Assembly: GCF_016765615.1 (NCBI RefSeq)
Contig: NZ_JAESWA010000020.1
Coordinates: 1-64,000 of the forward strand
Source: Clostridium paridis
GTDB taxonomy: Bacteria; Bacillota; Clostridia; Clostridiales; Clostridiaceae
Length of the DNA stretch: 64,000 nt
Direction of reading: 5' to 3'
Shown: one piece after another, positions 15,459 to 23,330 of the stretch
How positions within the stretch are numbered: the first letter of the stretch is position 1
Layout of the letters: every line of letters starts with the position of its first letter
Program-made: the position numbers and the translations under genes
The notes under the pieces: generated by a model
Told to the model about the DNA's origin: nothing
Seen by the model: only the letters and a program-made list of their open reading frames with translations
Database searches by the model: none

Positions 15459-16290
15459 GTTATATATTGTACCAACCCCTATTGGAAATCTTAAAGATAT
15501 AACGCTTAGAGCACTAGAAACATTGGAGTTAGTTGATACAATTGCAGCAGAAGATACAAGGCAGACAATTAAGCTATTAAATCATTATAATATAAAGAAA
15601 AATTTAATAAGCTATCATCAACATAATGAAATGGGTAAATCAGAAGAAATAATTAAAAGAATTAGCATGGGTGAAAACATTGCACTTGTAAGTGATGCAG
15701 GATCGCCAGGAATATCCGATCCAGGAAGTGTTATTATAAGAAAATGTATCGAAGAAGGTGTGGAGTTTGAAGTTCTTCCAGGAGCTACGGCGATAATAAC
15801 TGCGCTTGTAGCATCTGGTTTAGACACAACTAAATTTTCCTTTAGGGGATTTCTGCCACGAGAAACAAAAGATAGAAGAGAATTAGTTGAAGAAATAAAA
15901 GAATACCGAGATACTCTGATTTTTTATGAAGCGCCACATAGATTATTAGAAACGTTAAAGTTTTTAAGAGAATCCTTTGGGAACAGAGAAATATCAGTAT
16001 GTAAAGAGTTGACTAAATTACATGAAACTTTTGTAAGGGGCAAATTGGAAGAAGTGATAGAGTATTTTTCGAGCAATAGTATTAAAGGGGAATTTGTATT
16101 AGTTTTAAGTGGGAAAAGTGACCAGGAATTGGTAGAAGAAGCTAAAGCTAAGTGGGAAAACCTGACCATAGAAGAGCATATAATTAAATTTATAGATGAA
16201 GGCTTGGATAAGAAGGAAGCCATAAAAAAAGTTGCTAAGGAAAGAGGCTTAACTAAATCTGAAGTATATAAATATGGTGTTGGAATATAA
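15451..16290 (+). CDS. rsmI: 16S rRNA (cytidine1402-2'-O)-methyltransferase RsmI
   Basis: 279 residues, SAM-dependent tetrapyrrole-methylase-like fold; it methylates the ribose of C1402 in the 30S decoding centre. The opening 'SKLYIVPTPIGNLKDITLRALETL' and 'IAAEDTRQTIKLLNHY' are diagnostic, followed by LVSDAGSPGISDPG and 'LPGATAIITALVASG'. The small C-terminal helical domain (KWENLTIEEHI..) is present. ATG at 15451 is chosen because GGAGAAGG precedes it and it starts inside the last codons of the upstream gene. A terminator follows at once. Confidence 0.96.
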   Translation: MSKLYIVPTPIGNLKDITLRALETLELVDTIAAEDTRQTIKLLNHYNIKKNLISYHQHNEMGKSEEIIKRISMGENIALVSDAGSPGISDPGSVIIRKCIEEGVEFEVLPGATAIITALVASGLDTTKFSFRGFLPRETKDRRELVEEIKEYRDTLIFYEAPHRLLETLKFLRESFGNREISVCKELTKLHETFVRGKLEEVIEYFSSNSIKGEFVLVLSGKSDQELVEEAKAKWENLTIEEHIIKFIDEGLDKKEAIKKVAKERGLTKSEVYKYGVGI

Positions 16291-16327
16291 AAAATCGTCA
16301 AGGCGATTATGAGCCTTCGATTTTTTA
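16290..16327 (+). terminator. Terminator of the trmN6-rsmI operon
   Basis: AAAATCG and AAGGC pair with GCCTT and CGATTTT with a small internal bulge, followed by a T-tract. Confidence 0.85.
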
Positions 16328-16330
16328 CTC

Positions 16331-16473
16331 GCATCTGCCTTTCCATACGCATGTGAGGAAAAACTGGCAGGCGACTAATTCTATTTTTAACTCTTTAGGG
16401 AGCCTATAGTTTTTTTGTAGGAAACTTATAATGTTATCCTCAACCCTAGAATATTATAAATTCCTAAAGAGTT
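16331..16473. other. Structured intergenic segment between rsmI and abrB
   Basis: No reading frame. One hairpin uses CTGCC/TTTCC and GGAAA/GGCAG (16336-16370). Then AACTCTTTAGGGA (16389-16401) pairs with TTCCTAAAGAGTT (16461-16473) as a 13-bp outer stem enclosing about 59 bases that hold a second pairing, TTATAAT with ATTATAA. It could be a small RNA (either strand) or a miniature inverted-repeat element. Confidence 0.5.
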
Positions 16474-16504
16474 AAAAAAAGCACTTCTGGGGAAGAAGTG
16501 CTTT
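16474..16504 (-). terminator. abrB terminator
   Basis: Read on the minus strand, AAAGCACTTCT and AGAAGTGCTTT form an 11-bp stem followed by TTTTTTT. A second perfect 11-bp hairpin (16510-16537) with the same GGGGA-type loop (TCCCC on the minus strand) lies between it and abrB. Confidence 0.88.
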
Positions 16505-16566
16505 AATATCACAAACTCTTGGGGAAAAGAGTTTGTGTGGAGAGATTGAAAGATAAACAAACTATC

Positions 16567-16806
16567 TTACTTTTTTAATTCTGCTAAACAATTTTTGCAG
16601 ATGTTTTTACCTTTGTAGTTAACAACATCTCTTGCATCACCACAGAATATGCAAGCTGGTTCATATTTCTTTAATATAATTTGTTCACCATCAACATATA
16701 TTTCTAAAGCATCTTTTTCCGCAATATCAAGAGTTCTTCTTAACTCTATTGGGATAACGATTCTTCCTAATTCATCTACTCTTCTTACTACACCTGTTGA
16801 TTTCAT
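16567..16806 (-). CDS. abrB: AbrB-family transition-state regulator with C-terminal CxxC pairs
   Basis: 79 residues. Residues 1-50 are the swapped-hairpin AbrB/MazE DNA-binding domain: MKSTGVVRRVDELGRIVIP, IELRRTLDI, DALEIYVDGEQIILKKY. The tail has CIFCG (about 54) and CKNC (about 72), a short zinc-ribbon-like element usual in clostridial AbrB homologues. The protein is a global repressor of stationary-phase, solvent and sporulation genes. GAGGAGG lies about 8 bases before the ATG. Its 5' UTR carries an exact Spo0A box, suggesting the classic Spo0A-to-AbrB repression. It is transcribed alone. Confidence 0.95.
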   Translation of the reverse strand: MKSTGVVRRVDELGRIVIPIELRRTLDIAEKDALEIYVDGEQIILKKYEPACIFCGDARDVVNYKGKNICKNCLAELKK

Positions 16807-16831
16807 AATTTTTCCTCCTCATTTTACATCC

Positions 16832-16838
16832 TTCGACA
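16832..16838 (-). promoter_or_regulatory. Spo0A box (0A box) in the abrB 5' leader
   Basis: Exact TGTCGAA on the minus strand, at about +6 to +12 from the predicted start site. A box just downstream of the start is the position at which Spo0A represses abrB in Bacillus. Confidence 0.7.
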
Positions 16839-16850
16839 TATTTCTACTTA

Positions 16851-16879
16851 ATACTAGCAAAGTTGTAATTTAAAGTCAA
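16851..16879 (-). promoter_or_regulatory. abrB promoter
   Basis: On the minus strand TTGACT and TAGTAT are separated by 17 bases, about 45 bases before the abrB ATG. Confidence 0.75.
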
Positions 16880-17496
16880 TACTTTTCTGTATTAAATTCA
16901 CACAAATTACAAATTTCTTACTTAATTAGCATCTAATATAAATATAATACCATTTAATTGAAATGTCAATAGTGTGTTTTACTAAAAAATGTCAATAATA
17001 ATGATATTAGGAAAAAAAGTCATAATTAAAATAATGTCGCTAAATGGCTATGTTGAGCGGTTTTCAAAGAGAATAACATTGAAGGTATGGGGTAAACAGT
17101 AATGGTGAAAAAAATGTAACCATTTTACAATAAGAAGAAAAACATTGTCGAATTGTTATATTTATATCAATGAAATATGAGAGGTATGAATTTAAATTAT
17201 ATTTTTACCTAAAAATTAATGTGATATTTTTTTTAAGAAATTTATATTTAAAGAAAAAATGAAAATATTTAGTAATAATTTATTAGAAGTTATTGACAAT
17301 AAATGCCTTAATATTAAATTCATTTTATAAGAAATAAAATTTAAATAAATATCAACATAAAAAAGAAAAAAGTTGTAGTTATAATATGAATATTATAATA
17401 TTTAAAGGTAATATTTTGTATGTAATAATATGAAAGAATTAGTCACATGAATTCCACAGTTAATAAACAAGTTAATAACAGCTAAAATGTTAATAA
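16880..17496. other. AT-rich non-coding stretch upstream of the DnaA-box cluster
   Basis: About 600 bases with no credible gene. It contains a second exact TGTCGAA 0A box (17146-17152, + strand), a short hairpin AATGGT/ACCATT near 17101-17126 and long A/T runs such as those expected of a DNA-unwinding region. No promoter could be assigned with confidence. Confidence 0.5.
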
Positions 17497-17589
17497 TGTG
17501 GATAATTCTAAAACTTATAAAAATAAATCCACATTTTTCATAAACTTATCCACAATATATGTTGATAACCTGTGAAAAAGTGTGGATTA
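17497..17589. promoter_or_regulatory. Cluster of DnaA boxes
   Basis: Five box-like 9-mers in 93 bp: TGTGGATAA at 17497 (perfect, minus orientation), AAATCCACA at 17525 (two mismatches), TTATCCACA at 17546 (perfect, plus), TGTTGATAA at 17560 (one mismatch, minus), TGTGGATTA at 17581 (one mismatch, minus). Box starts are 28, 21, 14 and 21 bases apart. Flanks are extremely AT-rich. There is no dnaA, dnaN or rpmH nearby, so a DnaA-titration or DnaA-regulated site is more likely than the chromosomal origin. Confidence 0.75.
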
Positions 17590-17654
17590 CTCTTTCAGGT
17601 ATTATTTTCTAATAGGTTATTAAATTAATAAAATATTAAAAAATATGTGATAAC

Positions 17655-17683
17655 TTGTAAAGGGTTTAGTATTACTATATAAT
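17655..17683 (+). promoter_or_regulatory. Promoter of the DUF1836 gene
   Basis: TTGTAA and TATAAT separated by 17 bases, about 40 bases before the start codon and 65 bases after the last DnaA box. Confidence 0.75.
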
Positions 17684-17724
17684 AAAATTGAAAGTGGAGA
17701 TAATTATAAAATCGAGGTGTTTAT

Positions 17725-18315
17725 ATGAATAGTAACAAATATGATGATCAGTATATGATGTCATTAGCTCAGGAGATGTCAAAAAACAATATGGTTTCTT
17801 ATGAAGAGTTCCCTAAATATGATTTGTTTTTATCACAGGTTATAGACTACTTAAATGATAAATTTACTGAAGATAAATATACAAACAATATAGTACAAAA
17901 TTATGTTAAAAGTGAAGTAATATCTAAACCAGAAGATGGTAAGAAAAGAGGATATACAAAAGTACATTTAGCACAACTTGTTCTACTAAGCTATATGAGA
18001 CCAGTTTTAACAACAGAGGAGATTAAAAAAGTATTTAAGTTAGCATTTAATGAAATAAATGTAAGAACAGATGATATTATTTCTTGGGAGGATGCTTATA
18101 AGATTTTCTCAGATATTCAAAAAGAAAGTTTTAATGAGTTGATTACTGGGCCATTACTAAAAGATTCTAAATTGGATGGTATTATAAAAGATTTAAATTT
18201 AGAAGAAAAGGATGAAGAAAGAATTAAATTATTTTTACAAGTTATTTCCCTAATAGCTCAGGCTAGTGTTATTAAGAAACTTGTTCAAAGATTAGTAAAT
18301 GAATATAATGAGTAG
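17725..18315 (+). CDS. DUF1836-family protein (MerR-like winged helix)
   Basis: 196 residues. The order 'FPKYDLFLSQVIDYLND' (about 27-45), 'IVQNYVKSEVISKPEDGKKRGYT' and 'HLAQLVLLSYMRPVLTTEEIKKVF' (about 65-112) fits the DUF1836 family, whose N-terminal part resembles a MerR-type winged helix and may bind DNA. The C-terminal half is helical with no recognised motif. GAGGTG precedes the ATG. It is monocistronic. The DnaA-box cluster directly upstream raises the possibility that its expression follows the replication cycle. No experimental function is known to me. Confidence 0.85.
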   Translation: MNSNKYDDQYMMSLAQEMSKNNMVSYEEFPKYDLFLSQVIDYLNDKFTEDKYTNNIVQNYVKSEVISKPEDGKKRGYTKVHLAQLVLLSYMRPVLTTEEIKKVFKLAFNEINVRTDDIISWEDAYKIFSDIQKESFNELITGPLLKDSKLDGIIKDLNLEEKDEERIKLFLQVISLIAQASVIKKLVQRLVNEYNE

Positions 18316-18400
18316 AATAGTTGTTACAAAATGATTATTTATGTAATAAGTTATGTAAAAAAATGAAGTTAAAAATATGTTATATATTTATTTATTATAG

Positions 18401-18442
18401 AAAGTAAATCTTAAATGAGAAATTTAAGATTTACTTTTTTTT
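18401..18442 (+). terminator. Terminator of the DUF1836 gene
   Basis: AAAGTAAATCTTAAAT pairs with ATTTAAGATTTACTTT around a short GAGA-type loop, followed by six more Ts. Confidence 0.9.
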
Positions 18443-18590
18443 TAGATACAGTATTATTTTAAAGTATAGGCTAATTTAATTTTATAAATTTTGTTCACAA
18501 AACTATTAGGGTTTGTATTATGAAATGATGAGGGTGGATTTTGAAAATGTTAAGGAATTATAAAAATGATGGGAAGTGATGAGAATAAAT

Positions 18591-21371
18591 ATGAAAAGAA
18601 TTGACAAAATATATAATTATATTTTAGAAGAATCTAAAGCCTATACAATTGAAGATTTTAAGAGAATAAAAGGTTTTTCTGCTATAGAGATATCGGAAAA
18701 ATTAGGGATACTTAGAAATAATGTAAGTAAAGAACTTAATGAACTGCATAAACAAGATTTGGTTATAAAAATAAAAGAGAGACCTGTTAGATACTTTAGC
18801 AAAAAGAGACTTGAAGAAATGCTCAACCTTAACATAAAGGAGAAGCAATTAGAAATTAGAGATGTTTATAATCTTTTTGATAATGAAAGCAATGTGATAT
18901 CGTCTCCATTTGATTATCTGATAGGGGCAGATGGTAGTTTGAAACAAGCTATAAATCAATCTAAAGCAGCAATAATGTATCCACCAAATGGATTACATAC
19001 TTTGATCTTAGGTGAAACTGGTGTTGGTAAAACTTTATTTGCTAATATGATGTTTAACTATGCTAAGTTCTCAGGTAAATATAGGGAGGATGCACCTTTT
19101 ATAGTATTTAATTGTGCCGACTATGGGAATAATCCTCAACTGCTTTTATCTCATATATTTGGACATACAAAAGGAGCATTTACTGGTGCAGATACCGAAA
19201 GAGATGGGATTGTTCAAAAGGCAAATGGAGGAATTTTGTTTCTTGATGAAATTCATAGACTAAGTCCAGAAGGACAAGAAATGATATTTTATTTTATGGA
19301 TACTGGAACGTTTAATAAACTTGGTGAAAATGAAAGAAAAAGAGAAGCTAATGTATTGATTATTGGAGCAACAACTGAAGATCCAAAGTCTTCATTGTTA
19401 GCAACCTTCTTAAGGAGAATTCCTGTAACTATTACTATTCCTTCATTACAACAACGTCCACTAGAAGAAAGAGTTCAATTAATAAAACATATGTTTACAG
19501 CAGAGGCAAGTAGAGTTGATAAAAACATTAGTATTTCCAGAGAAGTAATAAAAGCTTTAATAGGTAGTTCCTATATGGGAAACATAGGAAAGTTGAAATC
19601 TAATATTCAGCTGATATGCGCTACTGCGTTTTTGAATTCATTGGATACTAAAGAAACTATAAGAATAGACCTGAATGATATTCCAGAGAGTATTCAAAAA
19701 GGTCTATTTGCGATATCTAATAATAGAAGAGAATTTGAAGAGCTATCTCATGTTCTTGATAAAAAGGTCATAGTAAGCCCACAAGGTGAGGTTAACTTGC
19801 TTCAAAATGACGATTATGAATTACCATTTAATTTATATAAGATAATTAAGGATAAGTCGGCTATATTAACAAATGAAGGAATGAATAAAGACGTTATTCA
19901 TGACTTAGTTATGAAGGATATTGATGCGCAACTTAAAACTTTCTATAAGAAGATAAGAAAAGATAGTACTGTAAAAGAAAAGTTATTATCAATAGTGGAT
20001 AATGAAATCTTTGAATTTGTAAAGCATATCAAAGAATACACTGAAAAAAGTTTGGATATCAAATATGGTGAGAGATTTACTTATGCAATGAGTCTTCATT
20101 TAAGTGTATTTTTAAAACAGAGAGCAGATGATAATCTTACAAAAGAGAAAATAGAAAGAATGGGATATGTAATAAATGAAAAAAGTGATGAATATGAAGT
20201 AGCTGAAAAAATAGCGTTAAAGATTGAAAAAAAGTTTAAGGTAAAAGTTCCCAAAATAGAAATTGAATATTTGGCTATACTATTAGTGAATTTAGAGGAA
20301 GAAAATACTGTCGGAAAAGATGATAAAGTTGCTATTCTGGTTGTAGCTCATGGAAGTAGTACTGCCTTAAGTATGGTAAATGTTGCAATTGATTTATTAG
20401 GTAAAGAAGGTCCTATAGATGCAGTAGATATGCCACTAGATGTTAGTCCTCAAAGTATTTTAGAAGATGTGACAGAAAAAGTAATTGAAATGGATCAAGG
20501 TAAAGGAGTTCTTCTAATGGTGGATATGGGATCCTTGGCTACTTTCGGAAAGATAATACAAGAAAAAACAAATATTAAAACTAGAACGCTAGAGATGGTA
20601 ACTACGCCTTTGGTTATAGAAGCAGTAAGAAAGGGGCATTTATTTTCAGAGGAGCTAGATGAAATCTATTTTTCATTAAGGGATTTCTCAGGTTACTCTA
20701 ATATTGAGGATAATAAAAGTGATGATCAGGATAAAGCAGTAATAACTATATGTTCATCGGGACAAGGGACCGCTGAAAAATTGAAAGAAATAGTTAAATC
20801 TATCATAGATGATATAACGGTGGAAAATATCGAGGTAATACCTATTGGGATAAGAGGAGCCGAAGAGAAAGTAAAGTATCTGCAGGGGAATAAGAAAATT
20901 CTTGCAATAGTTGGAGTTAAAAATGTTTCTCAAGAAATTCCGTTTATATCTTTAGAATCATTCATCGGAGGTAATGGAGCTAATGTACTTCGAGGAATTA
21001 TATCAGGAGTTGAGGTTGAAGAAGAAGAAAGTAGGAATTTGGTTGTAAGAGAATTATGTGAAGAAAGTTTGGAAGAATATTTAACCTTTCTAAATCCTAA
21101 AAAAGTTATTGGACTTCTTATGGAGTTCATAAGTGTATTAGAAAAGCTGTTGAATAAAAGATATAACAATGGTGAACAACTGAGATTGATTGTCCATGTA
21201 GCTTGTGCATTGGAAAGAATGGTGCAGAACCAAGGGTTAACTTATAGGGGAGAAGAGAATTTTGCAGAAGAAAGTGTAATGGCAATTGAAAGTGCTGCTG
21301 AAATATTCCAAAAAAGTATTAATATTAAATTGTCAAAAGATGAAGTGTATCATATTTGTGAAATAATTTGA
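18591..21371 (+). CDS. LevR-family sigma-54 activator with PRD, EIIA- and EIIB-like domains
   Basis: About 926 residues. Order: N-terminal helix-turn-helix (~20-75); AAA+ sigma-54 activation domain (~95-330) with GETGVGKT, the sigma-54-contacting GAFTGA loop and GGILFLDEIH; PRD1 (~430-545); an EIIA(Man)-like domain with VVAHGSS (His ~587); an EIIB-like domain with TICSSGQG (Cys ~721); and a C-terminal PRD2. These let PTS phosphotransfer tune activity, as in LevR/ManR. The target is the adjacent operon, which has a -24/-12 promoter. ATG at 18591 is preferred; an in-frame GTG at 18576 and ATG at 18579 lie too close to GGGAAG. Confidence 0.94.
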   Translation: MKRIDKIYNYILEESKAYTIEDFKRIKGFSAIEISEKLGILRNNVSKELNELHKQDLVIKIKERPVRYFSKKRLEEMLNLNIKEKQLEIRDVYNLFDNESNVISSPFDYLIGADGSLKQAINQSKAAIMYPPNGLHTLILGETGVGKTLFANMMFNYAKFSGKYREDAPFIVFNCADYGNNPQLLLSHIFGHTKGAFTGADTERDGIVQKANGGILFLDEIHRLSPEGQEMIFYFMDTGTFNKLGENERKREANVLIIGATTEDPKSSLLATFLRRIPVTITIPSLQQRPLEERVQLIKHMFTAEASRVDKNISISREVIKALIGSSYMGNIGKLKSNIQLICATAFLNSLDTKETIRIDLNDIPESIQKGLFAISNNRREFEELSHVLDKKVIVSPQGEVNLLQNDDYELPFNLYKIIKDKSAILTNEGMNKDVIHDLVMKDIDAQLKTFYKKIRKDSTVKEKLLSIVDNEIFEFVKHIKEYTEKSLDIKYGERFTYAMSLHLSVFLKQRADDNLTKEKIERMGYVINEKSDEYEVAEKIALKIEKKFKVKVPKIEIEYLAILLVNLEEENTVGKDDKVAILVVAHGSSTALSMVNVAIDLLGKEGPIDAVDMPLDVSPQSILEDVTEKVIEMDQGKGVLLMVDMGSLATFGKIIQEKTNIKTRTLEMVTTPLVIEAVRKGHLFSEELDEIYFSLRDFSGYSNIEDNKSDDQDKAVITICSSGQGTAEKLKEIVKSIIDDITVENIEVIPIGIRGAEEKVKYLQGNKKILAIVGVKNVSQEIPFISLESFIGGNGANVLRGIISGVEVEEEESRNLVVRELCEESLEEYLTFLNPKKVIGLLMEFISVLEKLLNKRYNNGEQLRLIVHVACALERMVQNQGLTYRGEENFAEESVMAIESAAEIFQKSINIKLSKDEVYHICEII

Positions 21372-21470
21372 TACTGTATCAAAAATAAGTTTAATACTGT
21401 ATCAAAACAATAAGTAAAGTGTATCAAAAATGCAGAATAAAATTAATTAAAGTATCAAAAAATAAAAATA
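21367..21470 (+). repeat. Tandem palindromic enhancer repeats for the LevR-type activator
   Basis: A perfect 17-bp palindrome TTTGATAC-T-GTATCAAA (21367-21383) overlaps the activator's stop codon. A second copy with one mismatch is at 21390-21406 (23 bp centre to centre). Half-sites GTATCAAA follow at 21421 and 21452, and a reversed TTGATAC lies near 21497. This is a typical upstream activating array 40-140 bases before a sigma-54 promoter. Confidence 0.8.
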
Positions 21471-21509
21471 TTATCAATGAAATGGCTTACATTCATTGAT
21501 ACACTTTTT

Positions 21510-21525
21510 TGGCACGATACTTGCT
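21510..21525 (+). promoter_or_regulatory. Sigma-54 promoter of the PTS operon
   Basis: TGGCACGATACTTGCT matches the -24/-12 consensus TGGCAC-N5-TTGC at every fixed position. It lies about 52 bases before the EIIA start codon. Confidence 0.93.
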
Positions 21526-21577
21526 ATAAGATATAGTGTCAGAAAAAACCAACGGAAATATTAAAGGAGGAGTTTAA

Positions 21578-22015
21578 ATGACAGCAGTAATAGTTGCAAC
21601 ACATGGTAAATTTTCTGAAGAGGTTGTGAAATCCTCAGAAATGATATTTGGAAAACAAGAAAATGTAGAGTATGTAACCTTCGTACCAGGTGAAGGCACT
21701 GAAGATTTAATAAGAAAATATAATGAAGCTATTGAGAAGTTAGATACAAATGAGGGTGTTTTATTCCTAGTAGATTTATTTGGAGGAAGTCCATTTAATG
21801 CTGCAAGTACCTTAGCTATATCAAATGAAAAGATGGATATAGTTACTGGTGTAAATCTACCAATGCTACTTGAAGTATATGGAACTAGAATGATGTCTAA
21901 TTTTGAAGAAGTAGTTAAAGCTGCACAAAATGCAGGTAAAGATGCTGTTAAGGCTTTCAAGGAAGGTCTTGCAATAAATAAAAATAACGACCTAGATGAT
22001 GAGGAGGTATTATAA
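21578..22015 (+). CDS. Mannose-family PTS enzyme IIA
   Basis: 145 residues, complete EIIA(Man) domain. The phospho-accepting His is in IVATHGKFSEE (residue 9 or 10), and LFLVDLFGGSPFNAAS is the family signature. It takes phosphate from HPr-His and passes it to EIIB. The ATG follows AAAGGAGGAG. It is the first gene of a sigma-54-driven EIIA-EIIB-EIIC-EIID operon; its stop codon abuts the EIIB start. IIA and IIB are separate polypeptides here rather than the fused IIAB of E. coli ManX. Substrate (mannose, glucose, fructose or sorbose) cannot be fixed from sequence. Confidence 0.95.
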   Translation: MTAVIVATHGKFSEEVVKSSEMIFGKQENVEYVTFVPGEGTEDLIRKYNEAIEKLDTNEGVLFLVDLFGGSPFNAASTLAISNEKMDIVTGVNLPMLLEVYGTRMMSNFEEVVKAAQNAGKDAVKAFKEGLAINKNNDLDDEEVL

Positions 22016-22492
22016 ATGAAAATTGTATTAGCAAGAATTGATGACAGATTAATACATGGTCAAGTAGCTACAGTTTGGTCTAAAGTTTCTGGCTGTGAAA
22101 GAATAATAGTAGTAAGTGATGAGGTTGCAAAGGATGAGTTAAGAAGTACTTTATTAGTGCAAGTTGCTCCTCCAGGAATAAAAGCACACGTACTAAATAT
22201 AGAAAAAGCTATTAGAGTATACAATAATCCAAAGAATGATTTTAAAGCATTGTTATTATTCACAAACCCTACTGACGTATTAAGATTAGTAGAAGGTGGA
22301 GTTAAGATTGAATCAGTTAACATCGGTGGAATGTCATTTAAAGAAGGTAAAAGACAGGTTACTGGAACTATTTCTGTAAATGAACAAGATGAGAATGCAT
22401 TCAAAGAACTTAATAAAAGAGGAATAGAATTAGAAATAAGAGTTGTTGCATCAGACTCTAAGGTTCTATTAAAAGATAAATTGCCATTATAA
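22016..22492 (+). CDS. Mannose/fructose/sorbose-family PTS enzyme IIB
   Basis: 158 residues. The opening 'MKIVLARIDDRLIHGQVATVW' carries the phosphorylated His (about 15) and the family signature. Later blocks GCERIIVVSDEVAKD and 'VNIGGMSFKEGKRQVT' are typical of the sorbose-type IIB fold. It relays phosphate from EIIA to the incoming sugar at the membrane IIC/IID complex. The ribosome site GAGGAGG lies inside the EIIA gene and the start codon directly follows the EIIA stop, so translation is coupled. Confidence 0.95.
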   Translation: MKIVLARIDDRLIHGQVATVWSKVSGCERIIVVSDEVAKDELRSTLLVQVAPPGIKAHVLNIEKAIRVYNNPKNDFKALLLFTNPTDVLRLVEGGVKIESVNIGGMSFKEGKRQVTGTISVNEQDENAFKELNKRGIELEIRVVASDSKVLLKDKLPL

Positions 22493-22519
22493 AATTCTTA
22501 TTAAAGGGAGGAATAAACA

Positions 22520-23311
22520 ATGAACGCATTACAAATTATTTTAGTTGTAATTTGGGCATCTATTTCTGGTATTGGATCAGTACTTGATGAATTCCAAACA
22601 CACAGACCATTAATATCATGTACAATTATAGGACTTATTTTAGGAGATATCAAAACAGGTATTATATTAGGTGGTACTTTAGAACTTATGGCTTTAGGAT
22701 GGATGAATATAGGAGCAGCAATGGCACCAGATGCAGCAATTGCCAGCTGTATTTCTACAATCCTAGTAATCGTTTCACATCAAACAGTTGCAGAAGGAAT
22801 AGCAATTGCAATCCCTCTTGCAGCAGCAGGACAGGTTTTAACAATATTCGCAAGAACATTATCAGTTGGTTTACAACATAGAGCAGACAAGTATGCTGAA
22901 CAAGCAAACTTTACAGGAGTAGATCTTTGTCACTTAGGTGGTTTAGTAATTCAAGCACTTCGTGTAGCTATTCCAGTTTTAATAGTTGCAATGTTTGCAG
23001 GAACAGATCAAGTTAACAATATGTTAAACGCTATTCCAGACGTTGTTACAAAAGGACTTCAAGTTGCAGGTGGATTCATAGTTGTAGTTGGATACGCAAT
23101 GGTTATCAATATGATGGGAGCAAAACACTTAATGCCTATGTTCTTCTTAGGATTCGTAGTTGCCTCATTCTCAACTTATAACCTAGTTGCTTTGGGTATA
23201 TTAGGAACTATATTAGCTATCCTTTACCTACAACTATCACCAAAATATAATGCTGTAGCAACTTCAGCAGGCGCAGCATCTGATGATCTAGATGACGACG
23301 TATTAGATTAG
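22520..23311 (+). CDS. Mannose-family PTS enzyme IIC (membrane channel)
   Basis: 263 residues, multi-spanning. 'SISGIGSVLDEFQTHRPLISC' and 'GDIKTGIILGGTLELMALGWMNIGAAMAPDAAIAS' are the diagnostic first and second conserved blocks of EIIC(Man). Together with IID it forms the sugar channel. The start follows AAAGGGAGG. Acidic C-terminal tail (DDLDDDVLD). Third gene in the operon, 27 bases after EIIB. Confidence 0.95.
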   Translation: MNALQIILVVIWASISGIGSVLDEFQTHRPLISCTIIGLILGDIKTGIILGGTLELMALGWMNIGAAMAPDAAIASCISTILVIVSHQTVAEGIAIAIPLAAAGQVLTIFARTLSVGLQHRADKYAEQANFTGVDLCHLGGLVIQALRVAIPVLIVAMFAGTDQVNNMLNAIPDVVTKGLQVAGGFIVVVGYAMVINMMGAKHLMPMFFLGFVVASFSTYNLVALGILGTILAILYLQLSPKYNAVATSAGAASDDLDDDVLD

Positions 23312-23330
23312 GAAAGAGGAGGAAATAGCA

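Noticed and set aside
15924-16352. 142-codon minus-strand frame over rsmI
   Set aside because: Antisense to a certain gene and crossing its terminator; no ribosome site.
16481-16537. CsrA-binding small RNA, suggested by two hairpins with GGGGA loops
   Set aside because: The loops contain GGA, but the T-tract shows that the outer one works as the abrB terminator on the opposite strand; no transcript direction supports CsrA binding.
17497-17589. Chromosomal replication origin
   Set aside because: DnaA boxes and AT-rich DNA are present, but dnaA, dnaN, rpmH, recF and gyr genes are absent, and neighbouring genes are not the usual origin set. Kept as a DnaA-box cluster only.
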